Origin: Bacteroidota bacterium
Lineage (GTDB): Bacteria; Bacteroidota; Bacteroidia; Flavobacteriales; Flavobacteriaceae
Length of the DNA stretch: 7,142 bases
Assembly: GCA_023393485.1 (NCBI GenBank)
Contig: JAEWLD010000261.1
Location: 1 to 7,142 of the forward strand
Direction: 5' to 3'
Position 1 is the first letter of the stretch, and each line of letters opens with the position of its first letter. Both the position numbers and the translations under genes were made by a program. This document shows positions 1 to 6,793 of this stretch, piece by piece. The notes beneath the pieces were generated by a model. It saw only the letters and a program-made list of their open reading frames with translations, was not told where the DNA came from and ran no database searches.

Positions 1-865
1 CTTGCTGGCCGAAGAAAGCACGGCAATCCTGCAACGCAATATGGCGACGCTTGACAAAACGCTGATCGATACCCGGGAAACCTATAAAAACGGCTTGATT
101 GAAGAGGAAAACGTCGAACAGCTTGAAATTACGCAAGCCTCGATTTTGAGCAACCTCAACAATGCGAAAAGGCTCAAACTGATTTCGCTCGACATGCTCA
201 AACTCGCACTCGGCATCGATATGGACAACGAACTCGTACTGACCGATAAACTCGAAGAACTCGTCCAAGGCAATATGGCATCGGCATTTTTGCGCGATTC
301 GTTCAACGTTGAAAGCAATATCGATTATCTGATCGGGAAGAATTTCGTACAGCAACGCAATCTGGAATGGAAACTCGAAAAAGCGAAATACCTGCCGTCG
401 TTATCCGCAAACTACAACTTCGGTTATAATGCGTTCAACGAGCACTTCAAATTCCTGAACGGCGACCAGAAGTATTACAATTACCAAAGCATCGGCGTGA
501 GCCTGAACATCCCAATTTTCTCAAGCGGCATGCGGAACGCGCGTTCGGCGCAGGCAAAAATCGCCTGGGAACAAGCCAAGACGCAATTGACCGAAACCGA
601 GCAACGGCTAAAACTCGCTTATTCCCAAGCCAAAAGCGAATACGATTTTGCCCTTGAGGAATACGCTACCAAGAAAAACAATCTCGCACTCGCCGAACGC
701 ATCGAGAAAAAACAAAACATCAAATTTACCGAAGGGCTTTCATCGAGCTTCGATTTCGCCGAAGCCCAACGCCAGCTTTACACCGCGCAACAGGACTATC
801 TGCAATCAATGGTCAATGTGATCACCAAACGCGCGGCCTTAGAAAAAATCACCAATGAAAAATAA
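1..865 (+). CDS. TolC-like outer-membrane efflux channel protein, C-terminal part (5' end outside window)
   Basis: This is the C-terminal 287 residues of an outer-membrane efflux protein of the TolC/OEP family; the frame is open to the window edge. The visible part would be roughly the last two thirds, since the family usually runs about 420-480 residues. It shows the family layout. A long, charged helical stretch (residues 1-80) contains alternating Leu/Gln/Glu/Asn. A second half begins with the beta-strand segment LPSLSANYNFGYN (about 131-143), followed by the strand and turn GVSLNIPIFSSG (about 166-177), the typical place where the barrel passes into the second helical hairpin. A further long helical stretch (about 180-285) is rich in Ala, Gln and Glu. 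The protein should trimerise to make the exit duct for the pump encoded downstream. The TTG at position 2 is not a credible start, because coding character continues to the edge. The 3' end lies 31 bp before the preferred start of the adaptor gene, which supports one operon. Family assignment is firm; substrate is unknown. Confidence 0.93.
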   Translation, partial: LLAEESTAILQRNMATLDKTLIDTRETYKNGLIEEENVEQLEITQASILSNLNNAKRLKLISLDMLKLALGIDMDNELVLTDKLEELVQGNMASAFLRDSFNVESNIDYLIGKNFVQQRNLEWKLEKAKYLPSLSANYNFGYNAFNEHFKFLNGDQKYYNYQSIGVSLNIPIFSSGMRNARSAQAKIAWEQAKTQLTETEQRLKLAYSQAKSEYDFALEEYATKKNNLALAERIEKKQNIKFTEGLSSSFDFAEAQRQLYTAQQDYLQSMVNVITKRAALEKITNEK

Positions 866-896
866 AACGCAAAACCATCCAAATCAGTCATCGTTT

Positions 897-1940
897 ATGA
901 AGAAATTATTTTTATCTGCAATAGCTGCCCTGGCCATTTCGTGTGGCGGCAAAGAAGAAAAGCCGGCCGAAGCGCCAAAGCCCGAAGCCAAGCCTGAAGC
1001 GCTCGTGTCCGTCACGACGGTTAAAGACACGGTTTTCAACCACTATCTCGACATTCAGGGCAATGTTGACACTAAAGAAAACCTGATCATTTATCCGCAG
1101 TTCTCGGGAACGCTGCTCGCGCTGAACGTCGTTGCCGGCCAAAAAGTCACAAAAGGCCAGACATTGGGCCGTATCGATGACGGCGGACTCAGCCAGCAAC
1201 TCGCGCAACTCCAAACCCAGGCCGCACTTGCCAAAACCACTTACGAAAGGCAAAAGCGTCTTTGGGATCAGAAAATCGGTTCGGAAATCCAGTTTTTGCA
1301 GGCGCAGACCAATTGGATCGCGATGCAGAAACAGGTTTCACAAATGCGCGCGCAAGTGGCAAGAACGGTTTTGACCGCTCCGATTTCGGGTACGGTCGAT
1401 GAAATCATGATCGATCGCGGCGAAGTCGTTGCGCCCGGCCAAGGCGTGATGCGCGTCGTGAACCTTTCAAACATGTTTGTATCGGCGCAGGTTCCGGAAG
1501 CTTATGTCGGCAAGGTCGCAGTTGGAACTCCGGTCGAGGTTGAATTGCCGTCGTTGGGCAAAACCTATCAGGGCAAAGTCCGTCAGGTGGCGAGCAACAT
1601 CAACCCGAACAACCGCAGCTTCGGCATTGAGATCAATGTCCCGAATGATGATAAGCTGCTTCGCCCGAACCAAGTCGCCAAACTGAAAATCGTCGATTAT
1701 ACCAACAACAACGCGACCGTTGTTCCGTCAAACGTGATTTTACAGGACGCAAGCGGCGACAAATACGTCTACACCGTTGAAGATGCGACCGAAAAATCAG
1801 GCGTTGCAAAGAAAATGGCGGTCAAAACCGGCCAGACATCGAACAACATGACCGAAATCACGAGCGGATTGCACGGCGGCGAAATCGTGGTGACCGAAGG
1901 CGCGAATACAGTGTCAGACGGAATGAAAGTCAATTTTTAG
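897..1940 (+). CDS. RND efflux periplasmic adaptor subunit (HlyD/AcrA family membrane-fusion lipoprotein)
   Basis: The periplasmic adaptor links the RND pump to the outer-membrane channel. From the ATG at 897 it is 347 residues. It opens with a lipoprotein signal, MKKLFLSAIAALAISC, whose Cys16 is the likely lipidation site. A Pro/Glu/Ala/Lys-rich tether follows (about 17-36). Next come the first half of a lipoyl-like barrel-sandwich domain (about 60-95, with SGTLLALNVVAGQKVTKGQ), an alpha-helical hairpin (about 97-156), the second lipoyl half (about 157-191, with TAPISGTVDEIMIDRGEVV), a beta-barrel domain, and a membrane-proximal C-terminal domain. A longer reading from an ATG at 855 (361 residues) overlaps the channel gene by 11 bp and adds MKNKTQNHPNQSSF in front of the signal peptide. 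I prefer 897 because it gives a normal, short, basic n-region. Neither start has a clear Shine-Dalgarno, as is common in Bacteroidota. Domain order and operon position make the role secure; the start is about 65:35 in favour of 897. Confidence 0.93.
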   Translation: MKKLFLSAIAALAISCGGKEEKPAEAPKPEAKPEALVSVTTVKDTVFNHYLDIQGNVDTKENLIIYPQFSGTLLALNVVAGQKVTKGQTLGRIDDGGLSQQLAQLQTQAALAKTTYERQKRLWDQKIGSEIQFLQAQTNWIAMQKQVSQMRAQVARTVLTAPISGTVDEIMIDRGEVVAPGQGVMRVVNLSNMFVSAQVPEAYVGKVAVGTPVEVELPSLGKTYQGKVRQVASNINPNNRSFGIEINVPNDDKLLRPNQVAKLKIVDYTNNNATVVPSNVILQDASGDKYVYTVEDATEKSGVAKKMAVKTGQTSNNMTEITSGLHGGEIVVTEGANTVSDGMKVNF

Positions 1941-1958
1941 ATCAATTTGAAAATTTAA

Positions 1959-1990
1959 TTCCGCTGCGCTCCATTCAGTTCGGCTGCGCC
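1959..1990. repeat. Imperfect GC-rich 12-bp direct repeat in the adaptor-pump gap
   Basis: Two copies of a GC-rich dodecamer, TTCCGCTGCGCT (1959-1970) and TTCGGCTGCGCC (1979-1990), match at 10 of 12 positions with a 20-bp period. They sit inside otherwise AT-rich sequence and are flanked by ATTTGAAA-like octamers (1945-1952 upstream; 2001-2024 downstream). The block does not form a convincing long hairpin, so it is not an obvious terminator. I infer it may be one copy of a dispersed intergenic element, but a single window cannot show that. Confidence 0.55.
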
Positions 1991-2000
1991 TCGGGTGAAA

Positions 2001-2024
2001 ATTTGAAGATTTGAAGATTTGAAA
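2001..2024. repeat. Octamer tandem repeat (ATTTGAAG, three units)
   Basis: Three consecutive 8-bp units are seen: ATTTGAAG (2001-2008), ATTTGAAG (2009-2016) and ATTTGAAA (2017-2024). A related unit, ATTTGAAA, lies at 1945-1952, on the other side of the GC-rich direct repeat. The units lie in the non-coding gap between the adaptor and pump genes. Function is unknown; they may be part of the same composite element as the GC-rich pair. Confidence 0.75.
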
Positions 2025-2051
2025 ACGACTTACATCGCCCACAGATAGGAT

Positions 2052-2085
2052 AACTATCAACTATCAACTAGTAACTATCAACTAA
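2052..2085. repeat. Heptamer tandem repeat (AACTATC, about 4.9 units) ending at the pump start codon
   Basis: The 34 bp just before the pump ATG consist of AACTATC (2052-2058), AACTATC (2059-2065), AACTAGT (2066-2072), AACTATC (2073-2079) and a final AACTAA (2080-2085), after which the ATG follows with no gap. The array forms the whole proximal leader of the pump gene. It contains no Shine-Dalgarno; the nearest purine-rich AGGA (2047-2050) is 35 bp upstream of the start, too far for normal use. A change in unit number would alter the leader length but not the reading frame. Confidence 0.85.
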
Positions 2086-5000
2086 ATGAGTACACATCCA
2101 CAAAAAGAATTCAGCATATCGAGCTGGGCCGTTGACAATCGCGTCACGGTATATATACTGACGGCGCTGATTGTCATCACGGGAATCATCGCCTACCTGA
2201 CGATGCCGCGCGAAAGTTTCCCCGAGGTCATCGAAAACAAGATTTACATCACATCGGTTTTCCCCGGCAACTCGGCCGAAGACGTTGAGAAACTCGTTGT
2301 GAAACCGCTTGAAAAGGAAATCAAGAACATTTCGGGAGTCGATAAAATCACTTCGAATTCATATCAGGATTTCGGGATGATCATCGTCGAATTTGCCGAT
2401 AAAATCACGATCGACCAGGCGAAAATCCGGGTAAAAGACAAAGTAGATTTGGTCAAGGCAGATACCGACTGGCCAAACCTCGACAACGGCTCAAAGGTTG
2501 AACCGAGCGTTTTTGACCTGAATATTTCTGAAGAAGTGCCGATCCTGAACATCAACCTCGAAGGCAATTACACCGCGCAACAACTCAAGAAATACGGCGA
2601 AGACATTGAAGACGACCTCGAGGAAATCCCCGAAGTCAAACAGGTAGACATTCTCGGGGTTGACGACAAAGAAGTCGAAATCGCGGTCGATATCTTCAAA
2701 ATGTCTGCGGCACAGGTTTCTTTTGACGATATCCAGAATGCGGTCCGCGCCGAAAACGTCACGATTTCAGGCGGCAATTTGATTTCATCGGGTTCGCGAA
2801 ACAATATCCGCGTGATTGGCGAAATCCAGCAGCCGGTTGAATTGGAGAACATCATCGTCAAATCGCACAACGGAAACGTTTATCTCAAAGACATCGCGAC
2901 TGTCAGCTTCAAGGAAAAAGAACGTACGACGTTTGCGCGCGAATCAGGCCACGAAGTCGTGATGCTCAACGTCAAGAAACGCTCGGGCATGAACATGATT
3001 TCGGCCATCGAACAGATCAAGGAAAGGCTCGAAAAAGCAAAAGCGAACTATCTGCCGAAAGACCTTAAAATGACTTACACCAATGACGAATCGTCAAAGG
3101 TCGAGCATCAGGTTGACGAACTCTCAAACCACATCATTTTCGGTATTATCCTGGTGATGATCGTCTTGATGTTTACGATGGGATTGCGAAATTCATTGTT
3201 CGTCGGCGCTGCGATTCCGCTGTCAATGCTAATGGCGTTCAGCGTACTTTCGATGTTCGGCATGACGCTCAACACAATGGTTTTGTTCGGGCTCGTAATG
3301 GGCTTGGGCATGCTTGTGGACGACGGCATCGTGGTCGTCGACAACGTTTTTGCGAACATGAAAAAAGGGTTGGATCGGCATTCGGCGTCAAAGCTCGGTA
3401 TCGGCGAGATTGCCTGGCCGGTAATTTCATCGACCGCAACTACTTTGATGGCGTTCCTTCCGTTCGCGCTCTGGCCCGGAACAATGGGCAAATTCATGAA
3501 ATATTTCCCGATTACTTTGACGGCAACTTTGACGGCATCGCTTTTTGTGGCAATGATCATCAACGCGGCCATGACCGGCGGGTCGATGGACATTGAAGAC
3601 CGGAACGTGACCAAGAAATCGGCGAAACGCTGGAGCATTATTTTCATCGTTATCGGCGTGATTTTCGTCACGCTAGGAAACCTTTGGGACTCGAAAGGCA
3701 TGCGCGCCATCGGGCATTTGTCGGTGATTGCCCTTGCATTTATGTGGCTTTACAAAGTGCGCATTTACAAATGGACGCAGGACTTCCAGCACGGATTTTT
3801 CCCTCGCATGGAACGGAAATACATGAATTTCCTCAATAAAATCCTGACCGGCCGACGCGCTTGGTTTGCCTTTGGCGGTATCATTTCGATGTTGTTCCTG
3901 TCTGTCATATTGGTCGGCGTGTTTCCGAGAAAAGTATTGTTCTTCCCTGAAAACATCCCGAACCAGGTCATCGCCTACATCGAATATCCGCAGGGAACCG
4001 ACATTTCGAAAACCGACAAAGCCACGCGATTTGTCGAAAACCAAATCATCAACATTCTAGGGAAATACGTCGAGAAAGATTCTGTCGGCAAGCCGCGCAA
4101 CTGGCTCGCAGAATCAATCGTTTCACAGGTTGGCGTCGGGGCGAGCAACCCGAACATCGACCCTGGCAATACTTCGGAAACGCCATATAAAGGAAAAGTA
4201 ACGGTCAATTTCAGAGAGTACAAATTCCGCCGCGGCGTGAATACGTCGGACATTCTCGAGGAAATCCGGGCGAAAATCCAGGCAATTCCCGGCGCGAAAG
4301 TGACCGTCGAAAAAGATGCGGCCGGGCCGCCGGCGGGTTATCCGATCTCATTGCAGCTGACCGGTCAGGATTATGACCAGATGCTCAAAGAGTCGCAGAA
4401 AATCATCGCGTTCCTCGAATCGAAAAATATTCCGGGAATTGAAAAACTGCAGACCGACGTCAATAAAGAAAGTCCTGAATTGCAGGTGAAAGTTGACCGC
4501 GTCAATGCCGGAGCATCGGGCGTTTCAACCGGTCAGGTCGGTATGAATCTGCGCCGTTCGGTCTATGGCCAGGAAATTTCAACCTATAAAGAAGGCGATG
4601 ACGATTACAACATCGTAATGCGGATGCAGGAAGACCAGCGCAAGGACGAAAGCGTTTTGTTCAACCAATCATTGACGTTCCGCAACCAAAACACCGGCGC
4701 GATTACGCAAGTTCCAATTTCCGCCATCTCGGAAACCCAGAAAAATCAAGTTTTCAACCAGGTGAAACGCAAAAACCACAAGCGCATCATGACGGTTTAT
4801 TCAAACGTGCTCACCGGTTATAACCCAACCGAAATCACGCAGCAGATCCAAGCCGAAATGACCAATTACAAAATGCCGTCGGGAATTACTTATGGTTTCT
4901 CAGGCGAGCAGGAAGAACAGGCCAAGAACCAGGGCTTCTTGTTGTATGCGTTGTTTTTGGCAATGGCCGGCATTACGATCATCATCGTGCTGCAGTTTAA

Positions 5001-5571
5001 CTCGGTGTCGAAAACCATCGTCATTTTGTTTACGGTATTGCTGAGTTTCTCGGGTGTTTTCTACGGCTACACGATTGCCAACATGGACTTTATCATTTTG
5101 ATGACGATGATGGGAATCATCTCGCTGGCCGGTATTGTCGTGAAGAACGGTATTGTACTGATGGATTTCTTTGTGCTATTGCTCGATGAAAAAGTCCGCG
5201 AAAAAGGCGTCAAAAAACACGACGACCTTTCGCTCGACGAAATCAAGGAAGTCATCGTTGAGTCTGGCCGCTCGCGTTTGCGTCCGGTATTGCTGACGGC
5301 GCTGACTGCCGTTCTCGGTTTGATTCCGCTGGCGGTTGGTTTGAACTTTGACTTTTTCTCACTGATCACCGATTTCAACCCGCACATCTTCATTGGCGGC
5401 GATAACGTGATGTTTTGGGGGCCATTGGCCTGGACGATTATTTTCGGTCTGACCTATGCGACGATTTTGACGCTGGTCATGGTCCCGGTAATGTTCTTCC
5501 TGGTGAAACGAACCAAACATTATTGGCGCGACAGAAGAGAAGCGCGGTTGGCAACCGAAAGTGAAGATTAA
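2086..5571 (+). CDS. RND-family efflux transporter permease (AcrB/HAE-like inner-membrane pump)
   Basis: This is a 1161-residue proton-driven efflux pump of the inner membrane. TM1 lies at about 18-40, followed by a large periplasmic porter loop starting SVFPGNSAEDVEKLVVKPLE. TM2 starts near 349. TM4 carries LVDDGIVVVDN, whose Asp412 and Asp413 match the AcrB relay pair D407/D408. TM7 is at about 592-613, then comes the second periplasmic loop, and TM8 is near 950-970. TM10 contains VVKNGIVLMDF with Lys1020, matching AcrB K940. TM11 begins with RLRPVLLTALT, where Arg1064 and Thr1071 fit AcrB R971 and T978. The relay is therefore complete and of the drug/hydrophobe (HAE) type rather than the CusA metal type. 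The protein is about 110 residues longer than AcrB. Part of the excess is two extra hydrophobic stretches between TM6 and TM7 (about 516-534 and 541-556), and part is a longer TM11-TM12 segment. It ends in a charged cytoplasmic tail. It is third in an operon with its adaptor and channel. No earlier in-frame start exists, because stop codons fill the repeat leader. Substrate cannot be predicted. Confidence 0.96.
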   Translation: MSTHPQKEFSISSWAVDNRVTVYILTALIVITGIIAYLTMPRESFPEVIENKIYITSVFPGNSAEDVEKLVVKPLEKEIKNISGVDKITSNSYQDFGMIIVEFADKITIDQAKIRVKDKVDLVKADTDWPNLDNGSKVEPSVFDLNISEEVPILNINLEGNYTAQQLKKYGEDIEDDLEEIPEVKQVDILGVDDKEVEIAVDIFKMSAAQVSFDDIQNAVRAENVTISGGNLISSGSRNNIRVIGEIQQPVELENIIVKSHNGNVYLKDIATVSFKEKERTTFARESGHEVVMLNVKKRSGMNMISAIEQIKERLEKAKANYLPKDLKMTYTNDESSKVEHQVDELSNHIIFGIILVMIVLMFTMGLRNSLFVGAAIPLSMLMAFSVLSMFGMTLNTMVLFGLVMGLGMLVDDGIVVVDNVFANMKKGLDRHSASKLGIGEIAWPVISSTATTLMAFLPFALWPGTMGKFMKYFPITLTATLTASLFVAMIINAAMTGGSMDIEDRNVTKKSAKRWSIIFIVIGVIFVTLGNLWDSKGMRAIGHLSVIALAFMWLYKVRIYKWTQDFQHGFFPRMERKYMNFLNKILTGRRAWFAFGGIISMLFLSVILVGVFPRKVLFFPENIPNQVIAYIEYPQGTDISKTDKATRFVENQIINILGKYVEKDSVGKPRNWLAESIVSQVGVGASNPNIDPGNTSETPYKGKVTVNFREYKFRRGVNTSDILEEIRAKIQAIPGAKVTVEKDAAGPPAGYPISLQLTGQDYDQMLKESQKIIAFLESKNIPGIEKLQTDVNKESPELQVKVDRVNAGASGVSTGQVGMNLRRSVYGQEISTYKEGDDDYNIVMRMQEDQRKDESVLFNQSLTFRNQNTGAITQVPISAISETQKNQVFNQVKRKNHKRIMTVYSNVLTGYNPTEITQQIQAEMTNYKMPSGITYGFSGEQEEQAKNQGFLLYALFLAMAGITIIIVLQFNSVSKTIVILFTVLLSFSGVFYGYTIANMDFIILMTMMGIISLAGIVVKNGIVLMDFFVLLLDEKVREKGVKKHDDLSLDEIKEVIVESGRSRLRPVLLTALTAVLGLIPLAVGLNFDFFSLITDFNPHIFIGGDNVMFWGPLAWTIIFGLTYATILTLVMVPVMFFLVKRTKHYWRDRREARLATESED

Positions 5572-5599
5572 TATTTCAAATTCCAATTAACCGAAAACA

Positions 5600-5631
5600 A
5601 AAACCCGAAGTTTTTATAGACTTCGGGTTTT
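5600..5631 (+). terminator. Rho-independent terminator of the efflux operon, probably bidirectional
   Basis: A perfect 12-bp stem, AAAACCCGAAGT (5600-5611) with ACTTCGGGTTTT (5620-5631), encloses an 8-nt loop. The stem starts 28 bp past the pump stop codon. The 3' arm ends in T4 and is followed by GTGTTTT, giving a U-rich tail on the + strand. The - strand also leaves the hairpin through a U-rich run (GTTTTTGTTTT), so the same hairpin could end transcription of the convergent gene that stops at 5699. Read directly from sequence; termination itself is inferred. Confidence 0.9.
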
Positions 5632-5669
5632 GTGTTTTGGACCTTTGGGTCGGTTTAGGTTTTTGGATC

Positions 5670-5697
5670 TTTTATCTTTCGACTTTTGTCTTTCGAC
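5670..5697. repeat. 14-bp tandem repeat (two units) beside the TlpA-like gene stop
   Basis: TTTTATCTTTCGAC (5670-5683) is directly followed by TTTTGTCTTTCGAC (5684-5697), 13 of 14 positions identical. The second unit ends one base before the stop codon (5699-5701) of the leftward TlpA-like gene, so the pair lies in that gene's 3' untranslated region, between it and the shared terminator. The sequence is pyrimidine-rich on the + strand. No function is evident. Confidence 0.7.
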
Positions 5698-5698
5698 T

Positions 5699-6706
5699 CT
5701 ACTTCAGCAATTCATCCAACTGCGCCACCAACGCCGGATCGGATGGCCTTTTTGCATCCGCATCGATTACTTTCCCGTCGGGCGCGATCAGGATAAATCG
5801 CGGGATTGACCTGATGCCGAGCGCCATCACAAAATCAGATTTCCAGTCTTTGTCTGCCATCAGTTGCACACCGCCGAGTTTTTTGTCGTCGACGAACTTT
5901 TTCCATTTGTCGTGATTTTTCATTTCGTCGATTGAAATGCTGACAAATTCGATGTTCTTGCCCTGATATTGCGCTTCAATTTTCTGCAGCGAAGGAATTT
6001 CGGCACGGCACGGCCCGCACCAGGTCGCCCAAGTATCAATGTAAACATATTTGCCGCTGAAATCGGATAGTTTGGTCTTGCCGCCTTTATGATTTTCATA
6101 TTTGAAGTCAGGCGCAGCATTGCCCTGATATTTTGCGATTGCGGTTTCCCTGGCAGTTTCGGCAGCTTTCCGCTTTTCTTTTTGTATCTCGGCATCGGCT
6201 GCTACTCTGGCGTCAAACGCTTTTTTCAGGCCGGGATCAATTCCGGGCGCGGTCATTCTCGCATTTCGTTCGGCGTTGAATTTTGAAAAGATTTTTGCCA
6301 TCGCCATCGGATTTGAATCATCTTTCTCTGCCGTTACTTGTTCACTGAATTTCTCGGTCGCAAGCGCATCGGCAGCCAGGACGTTATTTTCCGCGGCGCC
6401 TTTTCCTGTAAAGACAATGCTTTCGTCAAACTCGGCGGTGTTTAGCTTCATGTGCAGATCGTAGCCGTTTTTGAGGTATACTTTGGTGTATTCGGCGCCG
6501 TCATAAAGCTGATAGACGGCTTCGGGCGCAGTAAAGGCAGCCGAGAAAGTACCGTTTTTTGCCACAGGAATTTCTTTTTTGAAATCGCCGGCGGTGAGCG
6601 TTATTTTATCGCTGTTCGGATTAATTATTTTGCCCGAGAATTTTGCTGCGTCCTGTGCCAAACAACTGAATGTTGACAGCATCAAACAGATAATCGCGTT
6701 TTTCAT
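5699..6706 (-). CDS. TlpA-family thiol-disulfide oxidoreductase, secreted two-domain protein
   Basis: This 335-residue exported thioredoxin-fold protein is expected to reduce or exchange disulfides in the cell envelope. The N-terminus MKNAIICLMLSTFSCLAQ is a signal peptide. Cleavage after LAQ (residue 18) looks likely; Cys15 gives only a poor lipobox (T-F-S-C), so lipoprotein status is doubtful. Residues about 22-105 form a beta-rich domain resembling the N-terminal domains (DUF4369-like) common in Bacteroidota TlpA proteins, including FTGKGAAENN. Residues about 110-195 form a charged, Ala/Lys/Glu-rich helical linker. The thioredoxin-like domain (about 198-335) has the active site WCGPC with Cys230 and Cys233, and the expected cis-proline in SIPRF (Pro302). 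Both catalytic cysteines are present, so activity is expected. It runs toward the efflux operon and shares its terminator region. A near-identical paralogue lies 87 bp upstream on the same strand, separated by a terminator. The leader is AT-rich with no Shine-Dalgarno. Its specific partner (cytochrome c maturation, stress repair or other) is unknown. Confidence 0.93.
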   Translation of the reverse strand: MKNAIICLMLSTFSCLAQDAAKFSGKIINPNSDKITLTAGDFKKEIPVAKNGTFSAAFTAPEAVYQLYDGAEYTKVYLKNGYDLHMKLNTAEFDESIVFTGKGAAENNVLAADALATEKFSEQVTAEKDDSNPMAMAKIFSKFNAERNARMTAPGIDPGLKKAFDARVAADAEIQKEKRKAAETARETAIAKYQGNAAPDFKYENHKGGKTKLSDFSGKYVYIDTWATWCGPCRAEIPSLQKIEAQYQGKNIEFVSISIDEMKNHDKWKKFVDDKKLGGVQLMADKDWKSDFVMALGIRSIPRFILIAPDGKVIDADAKRPSDPALVAQLDELLK

Positions 6707-6723
6707 TGTAAATATTTTAAGTA

Positions 6724-6754
6724 CAGCAATATAGTAAAATTGATTGCAGCCAAA
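6724..6754 (-). promoter_or_regulatory. Possible Bacteroidota-type promoter for the complete TlpA-like gene
   Basis: On the - strand a TTTG (6754-6751) is followed after exactly 19 bp by TATTGCTG (6731-6724). The Bacteroidota sigma-A consensus is TTTG or TTG near -33 and TAnnTTTG near -7 with about that spacing. The -33-like box and spacing fit, but the -7-like box matches only four of six fixed positions. It would give a leader of roughly a dozen bases before the ATG at 6706. The preceding terminator makes a separate promoter necessary somewhere in this 45-bp stretch. The exact placement is a guess. Confidence 0.3.
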
Positions 6755-6775
6755 AAAAGCTGCCCGAAGACAGCT
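6752..6775 (-). terminator. Rho-independent terminator of the upstream TlpA-like gene, UUCG tetraloop
   Basis: Read on the - strand, AGCTGTC (6775-6769), the tetraloop TTCG (6768-6765) and GGCAGCT (6764-6758) form a 7-bp stem with one G-U pair, followed at once by a run of Ts (6757-6752). UUCG is an exceptionally stable tetraloop. The hairpin begins 18 bp past the stop codon of the window-edge gene and ends 45 bp before the start of the next one, so it should separate the two tandem paralogues into different transcripts, or allow only partial read-through. Confidence 0.87.
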
Positions 6776-6793
6776 ATGTATTTGTTAGTTTTT

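Noticed and set aside
912..1253. 113-codon open frame on the - strand inside the adaptor gene
   Set aside because: It is antisense to the lipoprotein signal, tether and lipoyl region of a clear adaptor gene. The Arg/Phe-rich translation is typical of a reverse-strand shadow.
1959..1995. GC-rich block after the adaptor gene as an intrinsic terminator
   Set aside because: The two GC-rich dodecamers are direct, not inverted, repeats. Only very short pairings such as GGC/GCC form, and no T-run follows.
2047..2050. AGGA as a Shine-Dalgarno for the pump gene
   Set aside because: It is 35 bp from the start codon, beyond any normal spacing, and SD use is weak in Bacteroidota.
3108..3710. 200-codon open frame on the - strand inside the pump gene
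   Set aside because: It lies wholly antisense to a well-supported membrane-protein gene, its translation is low-complexity (Ile/Met/Ser/Pro-rich) with no recognisable domain, and it looks like a by-product of pump codon use.
5637..5915. 92-codon open frame on the + strand, starting just after the terminator
   Set aside because: Most of it is antisense to the thioredoxin domain of the TlpA-like gene, and a matching + strand frame recurs antisense to the second copy (6852-7061). That is explained by the paralogy of the - strand genes, not by a conserved gene of its own.
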